In this document: positions 40,391-55,600 of the stretch, in pieces | Layout: every line of letters starts with the position of its first letter | How positions within the stretch are numbered: the stretch's first letter is position 1 | Assembly (NCBI RefSeq): GCF_022458985.1 | Contig: NC_061789.1 | Coordinates: 4,195,501-4,259,500, forward strand | Direction of reading: 5' to 3' | Length of the DNA: 64,000 nt | Source of the DNA: Mugil cephalus | Lineage: Eukaryota; Chordata; Actinopteri; Mugiliformes; Mugilidae | Translations under genes and position numbers: made by a program | The notes under the pieces: model-generated | Seen by the model: only the letters and a program-made list of their open reading frames with translations | What the model was told of the DNA's origin: nothing | The model's database searches: none

Positions 40391-43300
40391 ATGGCATCGC
40401 CGAAGGTCCTGCAGGAGTGGTGCCGCGCCACATGCGCCAGTTACGCCGGTGTGGAGATAAAGAACATGTCAACCTCGTTCAGAGACGGACTTGCCTTTTG
40501 CGCCATAATCCACAAACACCGACCTGACTTGATGTAAGTAGACTAGACACGTGTTGCGCATCATCAGATAGTCTTACATACATGATCTGCTACGTGCTTT
40601 GCACTTTTTTAACACTGCAAACAGACTTTATTTTTGGATTGTGACTAATCTGCTCTCTGTGTAGGACTAATCTGCCCTTTGCTTAATCTCTCTCCTTAAC
40701 CTTTTCTCAGCCAGGTTTGTTTTACCTCTGTCATGTCTATAATCACCCTGCTTGTCTGTGTGGTTTCTGGAGGAAAGTTTACCCACTGACTGTGCGTTTG
40801 TTGGTCCTTCAGTTAATTCACCAGCATCTCCGTTTTCTCATTTTTGCTCCAGAGATTTCAGTTCCCTCAGCAGAGATAACGTTTATCAGAATAACAAGCT
40901 GGTGAGTCATTTCTGGACATTTGCATGTCTCTCATGACAAAATCGCAGCGAAAAACCCGCCTGTTCGTGTTTTGTTTTGGCTGTGCAGGCTTTCGAAGTT
41001 GCAGAAACGAAGTTGGGGATCCCTGCACTCCTGGACCCGAGGGACATGGTTTCCACCAAGGTGCCCGACTGCTTGAGCGTCCTCACCTACCTCTCTCAGT
41101 ACTACTACGTCTTCAACGGGAAGCCTTGTGGTGCGTTGAGTATAACCGCTGTCTTTTCCGTTTGATCGCGCATTACGTCAAAGACTCCTCTAGACCTCTA
41201 ATGGTGGAGGGTCTGTCTCATTTTAGGGCATCAAGAACATTAGCAGAAGATATGCCTGTCAAGGTTCTCAGTCATCCAGGTAATGATAATCCAAAAGGTG
41301 TTGAAAAAAAGGGCAACTGGACTTGTAGGAGTTCTTGCAGATGTTTCAACTCATCCAAGTAGCTTCTTCAGTTCAGAGAGACTAGTGGGAGGTTGAGGTT
41401 TAAACACTTGCAACAGAAACTTGCTTAACCAGAAACTGGTGCCGCTAATTTACATAACCGCTGGTACTTACCTGTCGTTCAGGAGAGGGACTGTGTGCCT
41501 AGGATACTCGCCCTATGATTGGTGCTCTAACGAAGCCATTGTCACTATGAGCCTCCAGTCTCAAGATGTTTGTGGTGTTGAAATTTCTTGGGGACAGTTG
41601 CCCCAACGCCTTTTGGATTAGCAGCAGATCTAGTCCTGCACACTGAGAGGTGGAGCCTCCTTGGATTGGATTTGTTTGTTCAAACATAACAAGCGGCCCA
41701 CCGGAGGGTGTAGGGTGTATCGTCTGTAGGACGAATTTGTGCAAGAAAAAATGTTCAAAAATGACATCAAACCAAACTTTATTGTCATTAAGTTGCACAA
41801 ACAGAAATAGTGCATGAACAATTAGACACTAAGCCGTGACTGTATAATAAATAAGTATAAAATATAAGTGGTAATGATAAATAATGGGTGAGAGTAATAA
41901 AAATGGAACACAATAAAAAATGGTCATCCGTTTAAGAGCCTGACAGCTTGTGGGAGGAAGCTGTTCATCATTCTGCTGGTTCTGCTTTTTAAACGTCTGT
42001 ACCTTTTCCCTGACGGTAGCAGCTCAAAGTACGTGTGAAGTGGGTGTGAATAATGTGCTCTGCTCCTGCAGCAGCTCTGGAAAATGTTTCATTCCGAAAG
42101 TCTAATTTATGTTGCACGGTTTTCTCCTCTTTAAGCTTTTATTTTGGCATATAATAAAAGTAACTGCTATTCTAAGGGTTCGTGCAGATTTAGTAAGAGT
42201 TGTAGACACAACACAACACTGAGACCTAGACCTATACAGACATTGCACTTCCTTTTCTCAAGAAATGTCAAAATGTTCTTCGTTACATGTTTTGTAATAG
42301 TGTAGTTCATTAAATGCCATTACTATTTCATAATGAACTTCTTGGCACTAAGACAAAGGGAAACATTTGTCATTATTTATAGTTTATTATGCTATTGTGT
42401 TACTGGGCCGGCCCCCTTGAGATCAGATTGTGCTGTTCAGTATGTGGCCTCTGAACCAGAATGAGTTTGACCCCCTTTGTCCAGCACATTTACTGTATAT
42501 GCAAAATTTCTAAGTGGAAAGTCAGAAATTCAGAATTATGTTTCACTTTGTGTAAGATCACAAGAAAACAAGAACTGTTTACCCATTTTACGCAGTCTGC
42601 AAACTCACCACTAGATGTCACTAATTCCTACACACGGGTCCTTTAAATGTTGGAAATCGCCAGAATAGTTTTATACATTTTGAAAATACATGTATGTGAT
42701 ATGTTCTAATGGGATGCAAAAGAAAAAAGGTTTTTTAAAAATGTAAATATATTTGTTTTCATGTTCCAATTTACCGATCACAGGTTATTATGTTATGTCT
42801 TACACACCCAGAGAGGTTTTACTTGACCCAGATGCCACTAAATGTCCAACACAGAGATGCTTTAAACAGAAATGTAAAGCTGGGGTACAATGTGTAGCAT
42901 GGACAAGAAAAAGATAAGCCTCCTTAAAGCCTTTTCACAAAAGAGAGTGGAACTAGATGTGTAGCTAGCAGGTAAACCTCGGCTGCAACGAGTGGCTAAT
43001 CGTCAACTTTGCTGCCGCAACAAAACATAAAATTTTTCTTTGAGGACAAAATATTGAGAAATTAATCATCTCTGCTGTTGTTTTTATTCATATTTATGCT
43101 TCAACTAAACATTTTTTGTGTTGTTTAAAAGTCCCTTCTGTTAATCTCAAAGTCCACATTTAGCAAGTTTCGCTACATTTGCATGTCTTCTCTTGACTTT
43201 GCAGCAGGTCCTGCCAGATTGTGGTCATCACATGTCTTCAACAACATCACGCACAGTGAAACTTCTGATCCTCTCAAGCCCCCAAAGGTAAAAAGCTCAC

Positions 43301-46300
43301 AACCCGTTTTCCTTTTTCAGTAACTGCTGCCACATCTCCGCCGCTAATCCTCCCGAGCGCCGCGGTTTCTCTTCTCTTTTCAGGTCTCGACGGATATGGA
43401 AGCCAGAACCGGGGAATGCTTTTCCAACGCGAGGCACATGACGGTGTGCAACTTGTGTTTCAAGCCCGTCCACCTGATCCAGAGACATTTCGTTGATGGG
43501 AAGGTGTACCATCGCAACTGTTTCAGGTAGCAACAGCTTCTTTTTGCGTCTCTACGTGTCGTTGATTGACAGTTTGCATCTAAGATTGTGTTTCTAATGT
43601 GACTCAGGGGATAATTTTGATTATAATTAAATATTTGGTGATCTGAATGATGTGTTTAATGTCTTTCAGGTGCAGACTGTGTCACAGCACTCTGTTACCA
43701 GAGTCTTATACAGGGGGAAGTGAGACCGGCTCCCTGACCTGCACTTTCCATATCACAGACAGTCAAAGTACGGGCTTCGACCACGATCAGAAAATCGGTT
43801 CCAGTGACATTCGGCCTCGATGCACGTTCCAGGCAGGTGTTTATTCTCTGAGCGGATTAGCCATCCCCAGCGTCCCTCATTACACTAAGAAAACAGAGGC
43901 AGAAGAAAGACTGGTTTGTAAAACCCCGGAAACAGATGCTACAGAAAGTCAGGAGAGGAGCAGGGCCTCGTCCGTCGGACCCCCGGGTCCTCGTCCGCCC
44001 CGAGTTAAAGACGCAGAAGAAGCGGAAAAGGATAAACCTGAACCCTCTGGTGAAGAACACCCGGACGTGACGAAGACTTCTGATGATTCGTCGACTTGTT
44101 CGGGAGGAAGCACTCGTCCGGTCCCGGCCCCCAGGAAAATAGACGGTGTCGGCCCGGTTCCTGCACCCAGAACCAAACCAACCCAGAACATGAACAGCTC
44201 GACGGCTGCAGGTCAATTTACACAATGTTGTTTCATCGCTGTCATTGTCACTGTCATTGTCATTGTTGTTAGAATATAAATAAATAATGAAAATGTGTGT
44301 TTTGTTTTTCCTAATCTTGATCTTTGCAGGCGATTCATCCCAACAATGTAAATCCCCGCCCTCTCCGTCGCGTATGTAAGTGGATAAACTGCACTAATGT
44401 CACCTCAGGCACTAACTTTCCTCTCTGCTCTGTTTGTTCTAAATTATAAAACGTGTCTCCAGACGTGTTTACTTGTCCTCTTTTTCACTTTACTCCCTTA
44501 AGACTAAAACTTTATTCGAGGTCCATGAGGATTTAGAGATATGTTTTGCAGAAATATACAGTGATATTCAGAATTATGTCTCGATTTGTGTAAGACGACA
44601 AGAAAATAAGACTTGTTTGTTTGTTTTGCTTAGTTTGAGTTCTTAGTATCTGCATAAGCCATGTTGCATCCCTGTTCTTAATTTTTATTTGTTTGCAATC
44701 TGCAACCTCACCACTATATGTCACTTATTCCTGCACACTGGTCCTTTAAAAGTTGAAAACTGCCAGAAAAGTTTAACGAACAAATACATACAATAGATCA
44801 TTACAAAACCAGACGTAGGCAGACAAAACAAAAAAGACACAGTTACAGTTTAAAATAAAACATCCCTTTTCTTTCTGTAGCACCAGCCCTAAAGTGAAAA
44901 CCAACCATCCATGGATGAACCTCATTCATCCCGGACCTTGGACACAGCTGCCTCCAGCTCCTGCACCGGTACCTACTCCCCGATCCAAATTTGTCCAAGT
45001 GCAGCAGTCGTGGAACAGGCCCAGAACGCGTCCTCGCAACAATCCGTTTGAGGAGGAGGAGGAGGAGCAGGAGGAGAAGAAGAAGGACGAGGCTGCAAAT
45101 CCCAGGTCTACAAACCAAACCGAGCCCTCGGTGGCAGCCGTCCGCTCGGAGGACAATTTTACTGGAAAGGAAGCTGCTGAAGTTCCTGGAGACAAGATGA
45201 GTCCAAATCAGAGTTACATGTTTCCCAGGAGTCTTTCTGTTCCAGCCATGACATCTGACCACACTCCACGTGACTCTGCAGCATCGTGTCAGCGTGAGGT
45301 ACAACCACAGATCAGGCTTTTATCTGCAGCTTCTTCCTAACGATCGTTTCATGTAGATTTATTCTTACAGTTATATGTCACATACGTACGTGGCCCCTCA
45401 CACGGTTTAATGTCTTATTTTCTGTCCGTTTGTAGGCGGCCGGCAAAGAAAGTCAAAGACCAGCGCTGACCAAATCAAAGACTTTTCAGGACGTCTCATC
45501 CAGTCGGGCTCCTGCTCCCGGTCACGGTTTCCCACTCGTCAAGAGGAGGGTACAGCGTTCATCATTTTATTTTTGACTTTTTCAAGAACAAAGTTGAATG
45601 AAATAAATAAAAAATGAAGCAAATTCACAATGACATGACAATAGAAAATGGAAAAATACATAAATAAATAAAATAATAATAGTAATAAATCAATAAATAA
45701 ATGAATAAACTTTATGCAGTAATTGAAGATGCAGAGAGAGACAAAGGGTAGCATCACTAGCATCTACTAGCATCACTGCTGGTAGATTTTCCTTATAAAT
45801 TAAAAATGGATGCCATACTTTGTAAAAAGTCTTACTTCTTTTCTGCATCTAACTTATTTTCTCTAAGGGCAAACAACAGCATATTTTTTTTTTAGAACAA
45901 TTTGTCTCCAGTGTTCATCTTGAACCTTAGCAAAAGTCGTCTCTTTCATTACAGTTCATTGCAAATGTTCCGCTGTGCAGGTGCAGACCGACCGGTGCGT
46001 CTCCACGGACGAGCTGCAGGTGCAGATGAGAGAACTGCACGAACATCTGGAGACGCTGGAGCGAAGGGGAGTGGAGCTGGAGAAGAGTCTGAGAGACTGC
46101 AAGAACGGTGCGTCCAATGTTTTCTGTTAGTTCTAGATAAAAACAAAAAGGTTGTCAGTATTTGTTCTGATTTCTGTTTGGATTTCAGATAAAGAGGAAG
46201 AGCAGATGCTGATGGAGTGGTTCTCTCTCGTCCATGAGCGCCACCTTCTGTCGCGCAGAGACACAGAGCTGGTTTATCTGTGAGTGGACGACACGAAGGT

Positions 46301-47346
46301 TTTATCTCTTGCGTTATTTGTCCGGCTAAGAATAAAAAAAATAAACGTGTGCTGTCGTTTCCCAGGACGAAGCAGCAGAAGTTAGATGACAGGCAGGCGG
46401 ACGTGGAGTACGAGCTCCGGTGTCTCCTCAATAAACCCGGTCAGATTTTATCAGCAGAAATACAGAAAGAAAAGCAGCAGATATTCATCCAGTGAAACTT
46501 GTGAATGACGTGTCATCTTTTATTTGACGTCGTCTTCAGAGAGCGAGTGGACGTCGGAGGATCGAGGTCGGGAGCAGCAGCTGATGGAGGAACTGGTCAA
46601 AGTCATAGAGCAGAGGAACCAGATCATCAGCAGCTTGGAACAGGACAGACAGAGGTAACAAGAGGAGCACACATACACAAATGATCCAGTTTATCCTTCA
46701 ACACACGGGTCCATCGTTATGTAGCAGAAATAAACTGTGTTTTTTCTTGTTAGGGAAAAAGAAGAAGATAAACTCTGGGAAGGTTCGGCCAAAGACAAAG
46801 GTCAGAAAAATGACTTTTTATTTGACATAGATCACGGCCCAGACGTTTTGAAGCAACTTCAAGTTTCGGGAAGATTTGCAAGAGTCATAACTTCAGTGCA
46901 AACGTAAAAAAAACAAAACAAATCGCAGTTTGCATTATTCACGTTAACTCTTTGGCTTTTTAGAGTCTGCATAAAAATATCTCTTGTGGAAGGAATGTCT
47001 CGTATATGATGATGTTAAAGCCAGAGGAGGTTACAATTAAAAAATAAAAACTCAAATACCTGATAATTATAGTAAAATGTCTCCAATAATAACAATCCAA
47101 CTAAACTATGATCCTTTATGTACATATTTGATGTTGCTTCCCAACGTTTGGCCTGTGGTGAACATGTGTACGCTCTAGTTTTAACCTCCTGCCTGACACG
47201 TTCTCTACGTTCTGTCCTCAGACTTCCAGAGAGAAAGACTCAAGGAGCTGAAGAAGTCAAAGGGGAAATTCAAGCCTTCAAAGGTTTTTAAAATACTGAA
47301 CCACAGAGCGGAGAGCAGCAAAGAGTCCATGCACAAAAACAGCTGA
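40391..47346 (+). CDS. micall1: MICAL-like protein 1
   Basis: Adaptor on tubular recycling endosomes that binds Rab8/Rab35 and recruits EHD1. Coding exons: 40391-40533, 40853-40901, 40989-41130, 43205-43287, 43384-43526, 43670-44211, 44340 minus ten i.e. 44330-44375, 44881-45298, 45436-45549, 45981-46107, 46189-46279, 46366-46439, 46540-46654, 46754-46800 and 47222-47346 (752 residues; human 863). Calponin-homology domain at the N-terminus ([34 protein letters not shown]). LIM domain with its zinc ligands (CNLCFKP...[15 protein letters not shown]). Proline-rich middle, one NPF motif in an acidic context ([16 protein letters not shown]). C-terminal bMERB coiled coil ([36 protein letters not shown]). 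The second NPF of human MICALL1 is not found. Next to gga1 and polr2f as in vertebrate synteny. Confidence 0.93.
41280..41600. repeat. interspersed repeat, second copy
   Basis: Collinear with 7225-7500 through at least six conserved words (see that entry). Located in micall1 intron 3, in the same plus-strand orientation. Confidence 0.6.
41765..42090. mobile_element. probable LINE 3' fragment
   Basis: Contains CTTTATTGTCATTAAGTTGC and the word series AGCCTGACAGCTTGTGGGAG, GAAGCTGTTCATCATTCTGC, TTTTCCCTGACGGTAGCAGC, which I recall as the 3' region of an abundant fish LINE (L2-like). No reverse-transcriptase frame remains. Confidence 0.5.
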
Positions 47347-48236
47347 AGGGACCATAGTTTCTGCACAATGTGTCACGAGGAACTTAACTGGAGCTGGTGG
47401 AAGGATCGAACATCATATTCATCATATTAAATACGGCTTAATGCTTCTTTTACTTCTTATTTTCTCTGTGCAGACGACTCAGTGTGAGTTCTGTCTCCTG
47501 TGTCTCTTCACTATCTGCTGTGTAGAACAGATATTAATGTATTTTTTCCCTTTTATTACATGCTGATATTGAAGTATGCAATAAATATCTGTTTGATATG
47601 TGTCATTGTTTGTTTGTGAGGAAAAATTTGTACAGTTTATAATTAAATGGCTACTTCAGATTTATTTTTTAAGGTGTTAGTCCAAAACTTTTCTTTAAAA
47701 CTTCTATTCAAGTTGAGTGACGACCCAAATGTAGGATGCAATAATAATAATTCTACATATTTTTGTGAAACATCATCATGATTTGTGGTTTATTAGTTTG
47801 TCATTCAGAGAGTTTTCTCACCTTTAAAAATGCTTAAAAATGTTTTTAATGTCCACCTTCCAGATGAAGTAAAATGCATTAAATGCATCCGATATATATT
47901 TGAGTATTCTGTTCTGACCCAAATCATTTAGACTTTTAGGGGAAATAGTTACTCAAAATGAAACACCACAACAAAGCAAACAAATGAAATTCCTCTGGTT
48001 TTAAAACAGTTTCTCTTTCTGCTGTGTTGAAAGAATAAACAGAGGAATAAAAAGAAAAACAAAGGTAAAAATATCTCTTGAGAGATGCTACAATAATATT
48101 AACACGCTGGGGTTGTAATTTATTTTGAATTCCACGTATTTCAATGAGTTCCCTGTGAAGGGTTAACCAGTGAAGTGGAAAGAAAAACAAAGGTTCCTAT
48201 TGAGCACCCGGAGTATTTTATCCAACGCACCGAGTT
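47347..48236 (+). other. micall1: micall1 3' UTR and spacer to polr2f
   Basis: AATAAA at 47580-47585 gives a short 3' UTR of about 240 nt. The remaining 650 bp to the polr2f promoter is AT-rich with no recognised feature. Confidence 0.55.
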
Positions 48237-48359
48237 ACCGGAAGTTAAAAGTTCGCTCCGTTCATGCGGTTCCATGTTGATAAGAGACAGAGAACCTGAC
48301 CAAAAAATATTAATAATAATCTTTGTTGGGATTAATAAAAGACATAAATAAACTAAGAC
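48237..48359 (+). promoter_or_regulatory. polr2f: polr2f promoter / 5' UTR with ETS site
   Basis: ACCGGAAGT at 48237-48245 is a consensus ETS/GABP site about 115 bp upstream of the start codon, typical for housekeeping genes of the transcription machinery. No TATA box at the expected place. Confidence 0.5.
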
Positions 48360-50547
<2,188 letters not shown>

Positions 50548-50874
50548 ACGTCTGGTCCGGTCCGGTCTGTAGGAAGGAGCCCGAACCGTGAACCGTTCAT
50601 CGGCTTCCTGTTCAAGATCGAAGATTTCAGGTGTGATCCCTTCAAACATAAACCCACAAAATCAAAGACTGGTGCAAGTCGAAAGCCCCGTGCGTGAAGT
50701 AGAATTCATTCACATTCATCAGTCCTCATTAAAAACAGCTGCATTCTCACTCGCGGCCACAAGGGGGGGTAGTAACTTCGGTTAAGTGTTTTTACGAGAT
50801 GATCCTGTTATAAATGTTCCTTTTTTGTTGCTTTTGTAGAGAAGTGAAAGAACTGTTTTATTGTTATAAATAAA
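50548..50874 (+). other. polr2f: polr2f 3' UTR and poly(A) signal
   Basis: Short 3' UTR after TAA at 50545-50547; AATAAA at 50869-50874. Confidence 0.65.
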
Positions 50875-51116
50875 CCATTTTGTATAAATTAGAGTTTCTA
50901 AAATGCGTTTCTTACACGACACGAGTGTGAAAGTGTGAAAAAAAAAACACTTTCTACAACAAAATGCATCGATAAATATTTTCCAGCACTGGGGTGAAGG
51001 ACGTATGTTCTTAAAACGGATTTAAAGTGAGTTGAAGCCGTTGGACTAAAGGAAAATGAAGCTCAAAGATGAAACGAAGCAACTCCAGTTATGTTAGATT
51101 TAATTTTGTTCCATTA

Positions 51117-51707
51117 AAGGTACTATTAGGTTCACCTTGCTAGTGAAAGGTTTGACCCTTTTCCCTTCAGAACCGCCTTAATTCCTGGTGTCAGACTTTC
51201 AACAAGGTGTTGGAAACATTCCTCAGAGACTTTGGTCCATGTTGACATGACAGCATCACACAGCTGATATTTGATCACATCTATGATGAGAATCTCCCGT
51301 TCCACCTCATCCCAAAGGTGAAATATTGGACTGAGATCTGGTGACTGTGGAGGCCGTTGGAGAACAGTGTAGTGGTCACTTCAGACCACTACAGACCAGG
51401 AACCACCTCACAAGAACTAAAAAGTCGTCTAAACCCTTTCTACTTTGTCTGTTTTCCTTGCATCCTGGTACCACGTCCTCCGCTGGATAAAGAAGCACAG
51501 ACTCCGTAACCATTCATGACTTTACTTCCTGCTTCTGTCAGAATCAGAATAAACCTTTTTCTTCCAGAAATCTGAATTTGAATCACTCCAATTTGAATCA
51601 CTCCAGCTGCAGGTGTGTCCATGTCTTATTCATCTCACCCACTGACAACCAGACGACCTGTGATATTTTCTTGACCCGGTCATAATGTAATGGCTGATCG
51701 GTGAATG
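51117..51707. mobile_element. teleost interspersed DNA element, nearly complete
   Basis: Internal words CTTCAGAACCGCCTTAATTC, GTGTTGGAAACATTCCTCAG, GGTCCATGTTGACATGACAG, TCCCGTTCCACCTCATCCCA and GGTGACTGTGGAGGCCGTTG match a family I recall as very abundant in teleosts. The right end (GGTCATAATGTAATGGCTGA then TCGGTG) is the terminus shared with 52861-53129 and 8990. No transposase frame. Confidence 0.65.
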
Positions 51708-52860
51708 GTGCAACAACTATTTATTTATTTTTATTTTTTTTTTTGGATGCACCTGATGTTTTCTGTTCTCACATAAAAAAAAAAAGATGCTGATGGTGGA
51801 GTAAGTATTGTGACAGTAGTGATGCTCTCTGCTCGCCTCCCTCCCTCCCTCCTTCCCTCCCTCCTCTCCTCCCCCGCCTCCTATCTCCCTCCCCCATGCG
51901 AACACGTACGCACAAAGCGGCCGAACAGTCGCTGTATTGTTTGGTGGAAATGGTTTGTTGCTCAGGCAGAAAGAAGATGGCTCGGTGCGTGCTGGTGGAA
52001 GATAGAGGAGGAGGAGGGGGTGAGGAGGAGGAGGGAGGGGAGGGGAGGGGGTGAGAGTCTGTGAGAAAGAAGGGATTAGGAGCTTTTTAAAGCTGGATGA
52101 TGATGATGATGATGATGCTCTGGTGAAAGAATCAGTGGATTACGTGCTCAGAGTGTGCGCATGGACAATGTGCGTGACATTTCCAGAAAAAGAAGTGCAG
52201 CTGGGAACAAAAGTGACGGTGGAGCTATGCAGACTAGTCGGTGCTGGCATCTTTAAAACGCTTTAATCTGTCTTTTCACGGAGGGAGACGGCGCCTCGGG
52301 GCGACGCTGGATCCTCCCGGAGCCCATGTGACACCGAACCACGGTCGGGTCATAAACCACCGTCCCTCCTGCCTCCTCACTGAAGCAACTCAGAGTCTCA
52401 TTTTTATTTTATTTATTTATTTATTTTGTTTTTGTCTCTTTTCTCGTTCACCTGTTGTTTCCCCCCCGTTAATCCCGAGATTACACGGCACCTGGAACAA
52501 ATGGCATTTGATTATTCAGAATTTATTCTGCTCACTGGATCACCCCGATTGGATTATCTGTGAGCCGAGTCGCTTCACGCTGAGCTCAGAGCCTCTTACT
52601 AACTAACCGCTCGTCTGCTGCGTCCTAATGCACAGCCCGGCCTGTGTTTTAATTAATGCAAAGCCTTGCAAAAAAAAAAAAAAGAAAGAAAAAAGTTCCC
52701 AACGCTCTGATTTTGAAGATTATTGCTTCTTAAATTGCAGAAGATCAGATCAGAATTAATGGATCGACCAACAAATATAAAGTTACATTTTAACCAAACA
52801 TCTGCTTTCTTTTAAACTTTTAATCTATTTTTTTTTTCATGGGACACATTGGGGAGGATG

Positions 52861-53129
52861 TACACCGATCTGGCATAACATTATGACCACCTTCCTAATA
52901 TTGTGTAGGCCTCCGAAACAGACACCTGGCCCTTCTTAGGGCGTCCTGTTGGGATGTGGAACAGAATGATGTTAGTTTTAGGTCCTATGGGTTAAGGGGA
53001 GGGTATTTGATCAGTTTAGTGGACGTGGAGGGGGTCTGGTCTGGTCTGGTTTGGTCTGGTCTAGGCGGGTTCTACGGTGTCGTTTTCTCTTCCTGTCAGG
53101 TGGTTTTAATGTTGTGGCCGATCGGTGCA
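52861..53129. mobile_element. short TIR element (TACACCGATC... family)
   Basis: Left terminus TACACCGATCTGGCATAACA; right terminus, complemented, TGCACCGATCGGCCACAACA: about 30 bp of imperfect terminal inverted repeat, both ending in ACCACC. The ~270-bp body has no frame. Non-autonomous DNA transposon. Confidence 0.7.
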
Positions 53130-54639
53130 TGTGCAGGGGTTGAGCGTCCCTTTTGTGTCCCCGGTGAAGCTACAGGCCAGGCAGTTATGGGTAAGGCTCC
53201 CCTCATTCGCCCCCCCTCCCCTCTCCCCCCCTCCCCTCCCGGTCAGATCCCCTTCAATGGACCCCTTTGTCTTTCCAAAGTATCACACAGCCGATTAAAG
53301 GGAGGGAATTAGGAGTCAGGCTTAACCCACAACACACACAAACACACACCGAAGGAGAATGCACGGTATAAGAAACCTGAAATATGTGTAAAGGCCTGCA
53401 TAACCAATCGTACCCCCCCACCCCCCCTCCACCAACCGGAGGCTAGATTAGTTCAAGTCGTGGTGGGAGAGTAATCAGCCACAAGCTACAGTTTCCCCCG
53501 GTCAGCTGGGAGTAAATAGCATCATTAAATGCTGCAAGGACGTGTTTTTTTTCCTTTTTTATGTTGTTGTTGTTGCACGGTTTGTTGAAAATAAGTTTGA
53601 AAACGCTGCGTTAAGAGGCGGACACGTGCTAAAGCAGAAATAAAAAGAGCTTTATTTCAAGTGAGAGTAAAAAGATCATTAGTCACCATCACATGTTTAG
53701 GCTTTCGCTCCTGCTGTTACTGGAGAAGTGGCCGTGCTCTGCTCGGCGCCGGTCACACAAGAGAGGAAACACTAAAAAAAAAAAACGGCGTCGATAGTCG
53801 AGGCTTAACTTCTTCAGAGCGGAGACAGTGCACGCAAATATAAATAAGAAAATTCATACACGTATATTTCACACATATATAGCAACGGGGACGTACAAGG
53901 AAACCCTTGTGCTGGAGGTAAATGGTTAAATAAGCTTCCAGTGGTGCATATTAAAAGAGATTTTTTTTTCTTACCTATCCGAATGGAGAATAAGATGCGT
54001 AAAAATTAGTATGGAGATAAAACGTTTAAAAAATACATTAGTTTAAAAAGTGTGAATGACAACAAACAAGATGGCGGCTGCTGTGTCTCTGTTCCCTGTG
54101 TTAGTGACGCGTGTTGTTAAAGACAAGGCACATTTTATATATTTAATATCAGGTTAAATCTCTGGCAGCTGTTTCTCAGTATTGGCATCTCCCAAACTAC
54201 AGTCAATAATCTGACGTCACACTGAATACTGTTCATTACGCACAAGCAAAAGGCAAAAAGGCAGTGGTGCAGACTTTCAGTGGAGATGATAATGGCGGGT
54301 GTGTTACAGTCAGCAACTTCCTATGAAGAGTATAAATAGAAATGTTTTTCTTTGTGAGCGTTTGTCACAAATACGTCAAAACTCATCAAAAGTAACTTAA
54401 GACACAAACACTTTTTTTTTTAAAGTAAACTCACAATAAACGAGTCGCCACGAAGAGGAAAACTAACTAAACTAGCTACAGAATAAACAAATCAAAAGGT
54501 AGTTTAGAGTGTCGCGTTGGGAGAAACGTCTATAAAGTCAGTTTCTTCTGTACAAAGTAAAGTTTTGGTCTCAAAACTTTGGTCATTTTACAACAAAAAT
54601 GGATTAGGCCCACTGTAGAAAAATAAACTTTTTGGTGGG

Positions 54640-55600
54640 GTTATTATTTTTTATTTAGAATTCAGAATTTGTTGGAAGAATTAAAATCAATAGGCCTTTC
54701 ATTTTTTTTCAGAAATCTGAAAGAAAAAAATGAATTCTGAGAAAGAAAATCAGAATTTTGAGAAGAAAACAGTAAGGAATTCAAAATTTATGAAATATCG
54801 CTAATTTTTTACGAAAAAAATCACAAATTTGGGGGGAAAATTTCATAATTTCAAAGGTAAAAGTTGGAATTCAGGAATAAATCCAGTTTTTTAGAAATAA
54901 AAATATTTCTTTGATAAAAGTCAAAAATTCAAAAGTAAATTCAGAATTTGTGAAATAAAAGTCAGGAATATTCAGGAATTCAGTAAGTTGGAAAAAATAA
55001 ATCTGAATCGTGGTAAAAACAAAAGTCACAATTTGGTGGTGAAGTTGACAATTTAGAATTCGGAATTTTAAAGGAAAAAATGAATCCTATGAAAAAAAAA
55101 CTGAATTTTGAGAGGGAAAAAAGGTAGGAATTCAAGAATTAAATACAAAATTTGAGGAAAAAAAAAAAAGAATTCAGAAATAAGTTCAGAGTTTGAGGGA
55201 AAAAATTAAATTCTGGAAAAAAGTGTATTTTTTGATAAAAGCCAAAAATAAATTCACAATTTGGGGGAAAAAAATGGTTCAAGTAAAAACTAAATATGAA
55301 TTTTGAGTAAAAAAGTTGGTATTTAAACAAAATAAATAAATAAAGACTTCAGAGTGTAAGAATTTGAGACAGAAAAGTTGTGAATATTCAATGAAAATGT
55401 CAGAATTCATGAATTTGAAAAACAAAAAAAAACCTGAATTTTGGTCACAAAAGTCACATTTTGTTGGTAAAGTTGAGAATTTACCAAGGAATTTGAAAAA
55501 AATCTGCAAAAAAGTCAGATTTTTGAAAAGAACAGTCAAAAATTTGAAGAATTTGAAGAGGGATCAAGACAGAATTCTAGAAACATCAACTCAGTAATTA
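54640..55600. repeat. degenerate GAATT-rich tandem array
   Basis: Roughly 960 bp in which GAATT, AATTTG, AAAAAAGTCA and AATAAA words recur every 20-40 nt (for example TTCAGAATTTG, GGAATTCA, GAATTTTGAG) in varying order. The unit is short and imperfect. It produces spurious open frames on both strands. No similarity to a coding sequence. Confidence 0.7.

Larger units (their letters stand above)
41131..43204 (+). other. micall1: micall1 intron 3, repeat-filled
   Basis: About 41280-41600 is a copy of the repeat seen at 7225-7500. 41765-42090 resembles the 3' end of a teleost LINE (ACTTTATTGTCATTAAGTTG, and CAGCTTGTGGGAGGAAGCTG with TTTTCCCTGACGGTAGCAGC). The remainder is AT-rich with nothing recognised. 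Confidence 0.5.
50875..53650. other. intergenic region polr2f-sox10
   Basis: Contains two TIR elements (51117-51707 and 52861-53129), CT-rich and GGAGG-rich tracts (51838-51895 and 52000-52055), a GAT microsatellite (52095-52115) and a C-rich patch (53206-53240). No coding gene is supported; open frames here lack similarity. Confidence 0.5.

Noticed and set aside
55139-55597. open frames rich in Phe, Leu, Lys and Asn on both strands
   Set aside because: They arise from the AT-rich GAATT array, not from a gene.
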